A stretch of 64,000 nucleotides of DNA, taken from Methanosarcina sp. (GTDB lineage: Archaea > Halobacteriota > Methanosarcinia > Methanosarcinales > Methanosarcinaceae). Shown piece after piece: positions 62,618 through 64,000 of this stretch. The notes under the pieces were generated by a model. The model was not told the origin of the DNA and made no database searches. It worked only from the letters and a program-made list of their open reading frames with translations. Each line of letters begins with the position of its first letter. Position 1 is the first letter of the stretch. The translations under genes and the position numbers were made by a program. The stretch covers positions 33,113 through 97,112 of the forward strand of contig NZ_JAQUVZ010000013.1 of assembly GCF_028693135.1 (NCBI RefSeq). The letters are read 5' to 3'.

Positions 62618-63193
62618 TCAGAAAACCGGATAATAATTGCCTGCAGTAAGTGCGGGAGGCATTGTTCGTTGAAGAATAAGGACTGCACCTTCTGGTGGTT
62701 TTACATCAATCTTGATATTTTCGTTTACTCCAGGCTCTGATGTTGTGAGATTGGTTAAATTGAGTATAATCTTATACTTCTCACCCTTTTCAATCAGGTT
62801 AACTGGACCACCGTTATTAACTACGTCAGTATAAGTCCAGTTCCCACTGGCACTATATGCGTCTGTTTTAAAATCATTATCATCTGTGTAGGTAATTATT
62901 GTTTTATTGAGGTCCACAGATGATCCACCGGCGGTGTTTGTTATATAAAATGTAACCGAAGCTACATCGTTATCAGCCCCTCCTTTCACAATTACATCTC
63001 CGGAAGGTGCAAGGCTGCTGCTTGCCTGTGCAACACCTGTGTGCACGACTTCCTGGCTTTTCTGGGTTGTATAGAAACCCGCTCCCAACATGACGTAGCT
63101 AAAAACTGCAGCTACGACGACGAAGGCTACCAGCACGATTGCTGCTTCAAGCCCCGTAAACCCTTTTTCATCTTTGATTAATCGATTCCACAT
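62618..63193 (-). CDS. flaB: Archaellin (FlaB), first copy and start of the operon
   Basis: The 191-residue filament subunit has WNRLIKDEKG as signal peptide and FTGLEAAIVLVAFVVVAAVF as filament core, followed by a variable domain (TFYITNTAGGSSVDLNKTII, EKGEKYKIILNLTN) and IKVDVKPPEG-like closure. Sequons NLT and NKT are candidate N-glycosylation sites. GGTGAG precedes the ATG. It is the first gene of the archaellum operon, and the promoter is upstream at 63251-63266. Confidence 0.92.
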   Translation of the reverse strand: MWNRLIKDEKGFTGLEAAIVLVAFVVVAAVFSYVMLGAGFYTTQKSQEVVHTGVAQASSSLAPSGDVIVKGGADNDVASVTFYITNTAGGSSVDLNKTIITYTDDNDFKTDAYSASGNWTYTDVVNNGGPVNLIEKGEKYKIILNLTNLTTSEPGVNENIKIDVKPPEGAVLILQRTMPPALTAGNYYPVF

Positions 63194-64000
63194 TATAACT
63201 CACCATAATATATTGCAACTATTATAACATCAAATATAATATCTGAATATATTATAAATGTTTCGTATGTTAGGCATTTAACTTCCTATAAAAGTTTATA
63301 GAAATAAGAGTTAATTTGAAAAAAAAGGTATAGAAAAAGAGAGTTTATTAAGATTATTCATAGAAGGAATTAAACAAAATTTAACCCTATTGATATTGAT
63401 TATAATTACAAGTTTGATCTAACTGCAGAATAAATGTGTTCCCATTTAGCTTTTATACAGGCATAAATAAGGGGGACTGCTTGATTAAATAATTTTTATA
63501 GTTATTGATGAAAAAAATAAGAAAGTAAAGTAGATGAATGATTTTCAATTAATTAACCAGTCGTTTTAATAATATAGAGGCTCACGATTCGTTTTTCCCC
63601 GAATTGCGGCGACACATACTCAGCAATTCTATAATTATAGACAAATAAATAAATTTTATAATAGGACTTCGGACATGCTTATGCATACGTCAACATAAAA
63701 ATTACAGTGCCCCCCTATATTATAAGGAGTTAGAAAAAAATAGATTAGAAGAAGAACTTTAGTACAGAGATTTTCACATATGCCGTATAAATTCTCAATG
63801 AGCATCTTTTATCGCCAGTTTGAATGTATATATGAAGTAAAAAATGCCAGGATATGGGTAAAACACTTTTAACAGAAAAACGCACATGAAATTCTTCGAA
63901 TAACATGCCCAAACAATGAAAGTCCTTTTCACTTACCTTTTTTTGATATTAACTCCATCATTACCTTGGGACAGGAAGGTTGTTTTTTATTTGGCTCTTC
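63194..64000. other. Upstream region of the archaellum operon, no gene seen
   Basis: Apart from the promoter, about 740 bases are AT-rich and without a gene or recognisable RNA. A region of this size upstream of flaB could carry regulator sites; I see no clear repeat pair. A new gene may begin beyond the window. Confidence 0.5.
63251..63266 (-). promoter_or_regulatory. BRE/TATA promoter of the archaellum operon
   Basis: On the minus strand CGAAAC (BRE-like) is followed by ATTTATAAT. Transcription would start near 63228, about 35 bases before the first archaellin ATG. Confidence 0.55.

Overview
The window reads as a chromosomal segment of a methanogenic archaeon of the genus Methanosarcina. 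The evidence is archaeal-type promoters and information-processing genes (replication protein A with a COG3390 partner, deoxyhypusine synthase, archaeal-style ValS), a complete archaellum operon, the siroheme-dependent (Ahb) heme route, many small Methanosarcina-type conserved proteins, and long AT-rich spacers carrying short tandem repeats. I see no rRNA, tRNA or CRISPR array.

Layout. 0-5.2 kb: end of a deoxyhypusine synthase gene, two overlapping winged-helix regulators, a phosphodiesterase, and a two-gene RPA operon. 5.2-12.8 kb: a cation/proton antiporter with an RCK (TrkA) module, a four-gene OpuC/ProU-type osmoprotectant ABC transporter, and a CaxA-type cation exchanger; together this is an ion and osmotic homeostasis region. 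13.0-18.7 kb: an amino-sugar operon (GlmU-like, GlmS, GlmM, GlmU) that makes UDP-N-acetylglucosamine. 18.9-25.9 kb: two related secreted proteins, a small protein, an AAA+ ATPase, then a transposon-scarred zone with an intact TnpB gene and several orphan element ends. 26.0-36.1 kb: an AT-rich surface-polysaccharide cluster (two glycosyltransferases, two hexapeptide acyltransferases, a polysaccharide deacetylase, a DUF2206 membrane protein, a flippase, a membrane-anchored DUF362 protein). 36.3-46.8 kb: RNase Z, three heme-pathway genes (uroporphyrinogen-III methyltransferase, uroporphyrinogen-III synthase, AhbC), two APH-fold kinases, a molybdopterin lipoprotein, two paralogous HAD proteins and a DUF2124 protein. 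47.4-51 kb: a secreted beta-helix protein flanked by direct repeats, a decayed tnpB next to an IS200-type tnpA, and a small repeat protein. 51.5-54.1 kb: valS. 54.8-63.2 kb: a small membrane protein and then, on the minus strand, the archaellum operon flaB-flaB-flaCE-flaG-flaF-flaH-flaI-flaJ followed by an unrecognised membrane-anchored acidic protein.

How the parts fit together. The Glm operon supplies amino sugars that the surface-polysaccharide cluster could use. The heme genes supply cytochromes. The archaellum operon encodes filament, motor and membrane platform, and its last gene is a candidate additional component. The most notable observations are: a full-length TnpB whose canonical RuvC-II glutamate is glycine with a glutamate at the alternative position; scattered TnpB element right ends, tnpB relics and a separate tnpA; three genes whose best ribosome-binding site points to a non-canonical start such as AUU; an extra gene closing the archaellum operon; and a DUF362 protein inside a polysaccharide island.
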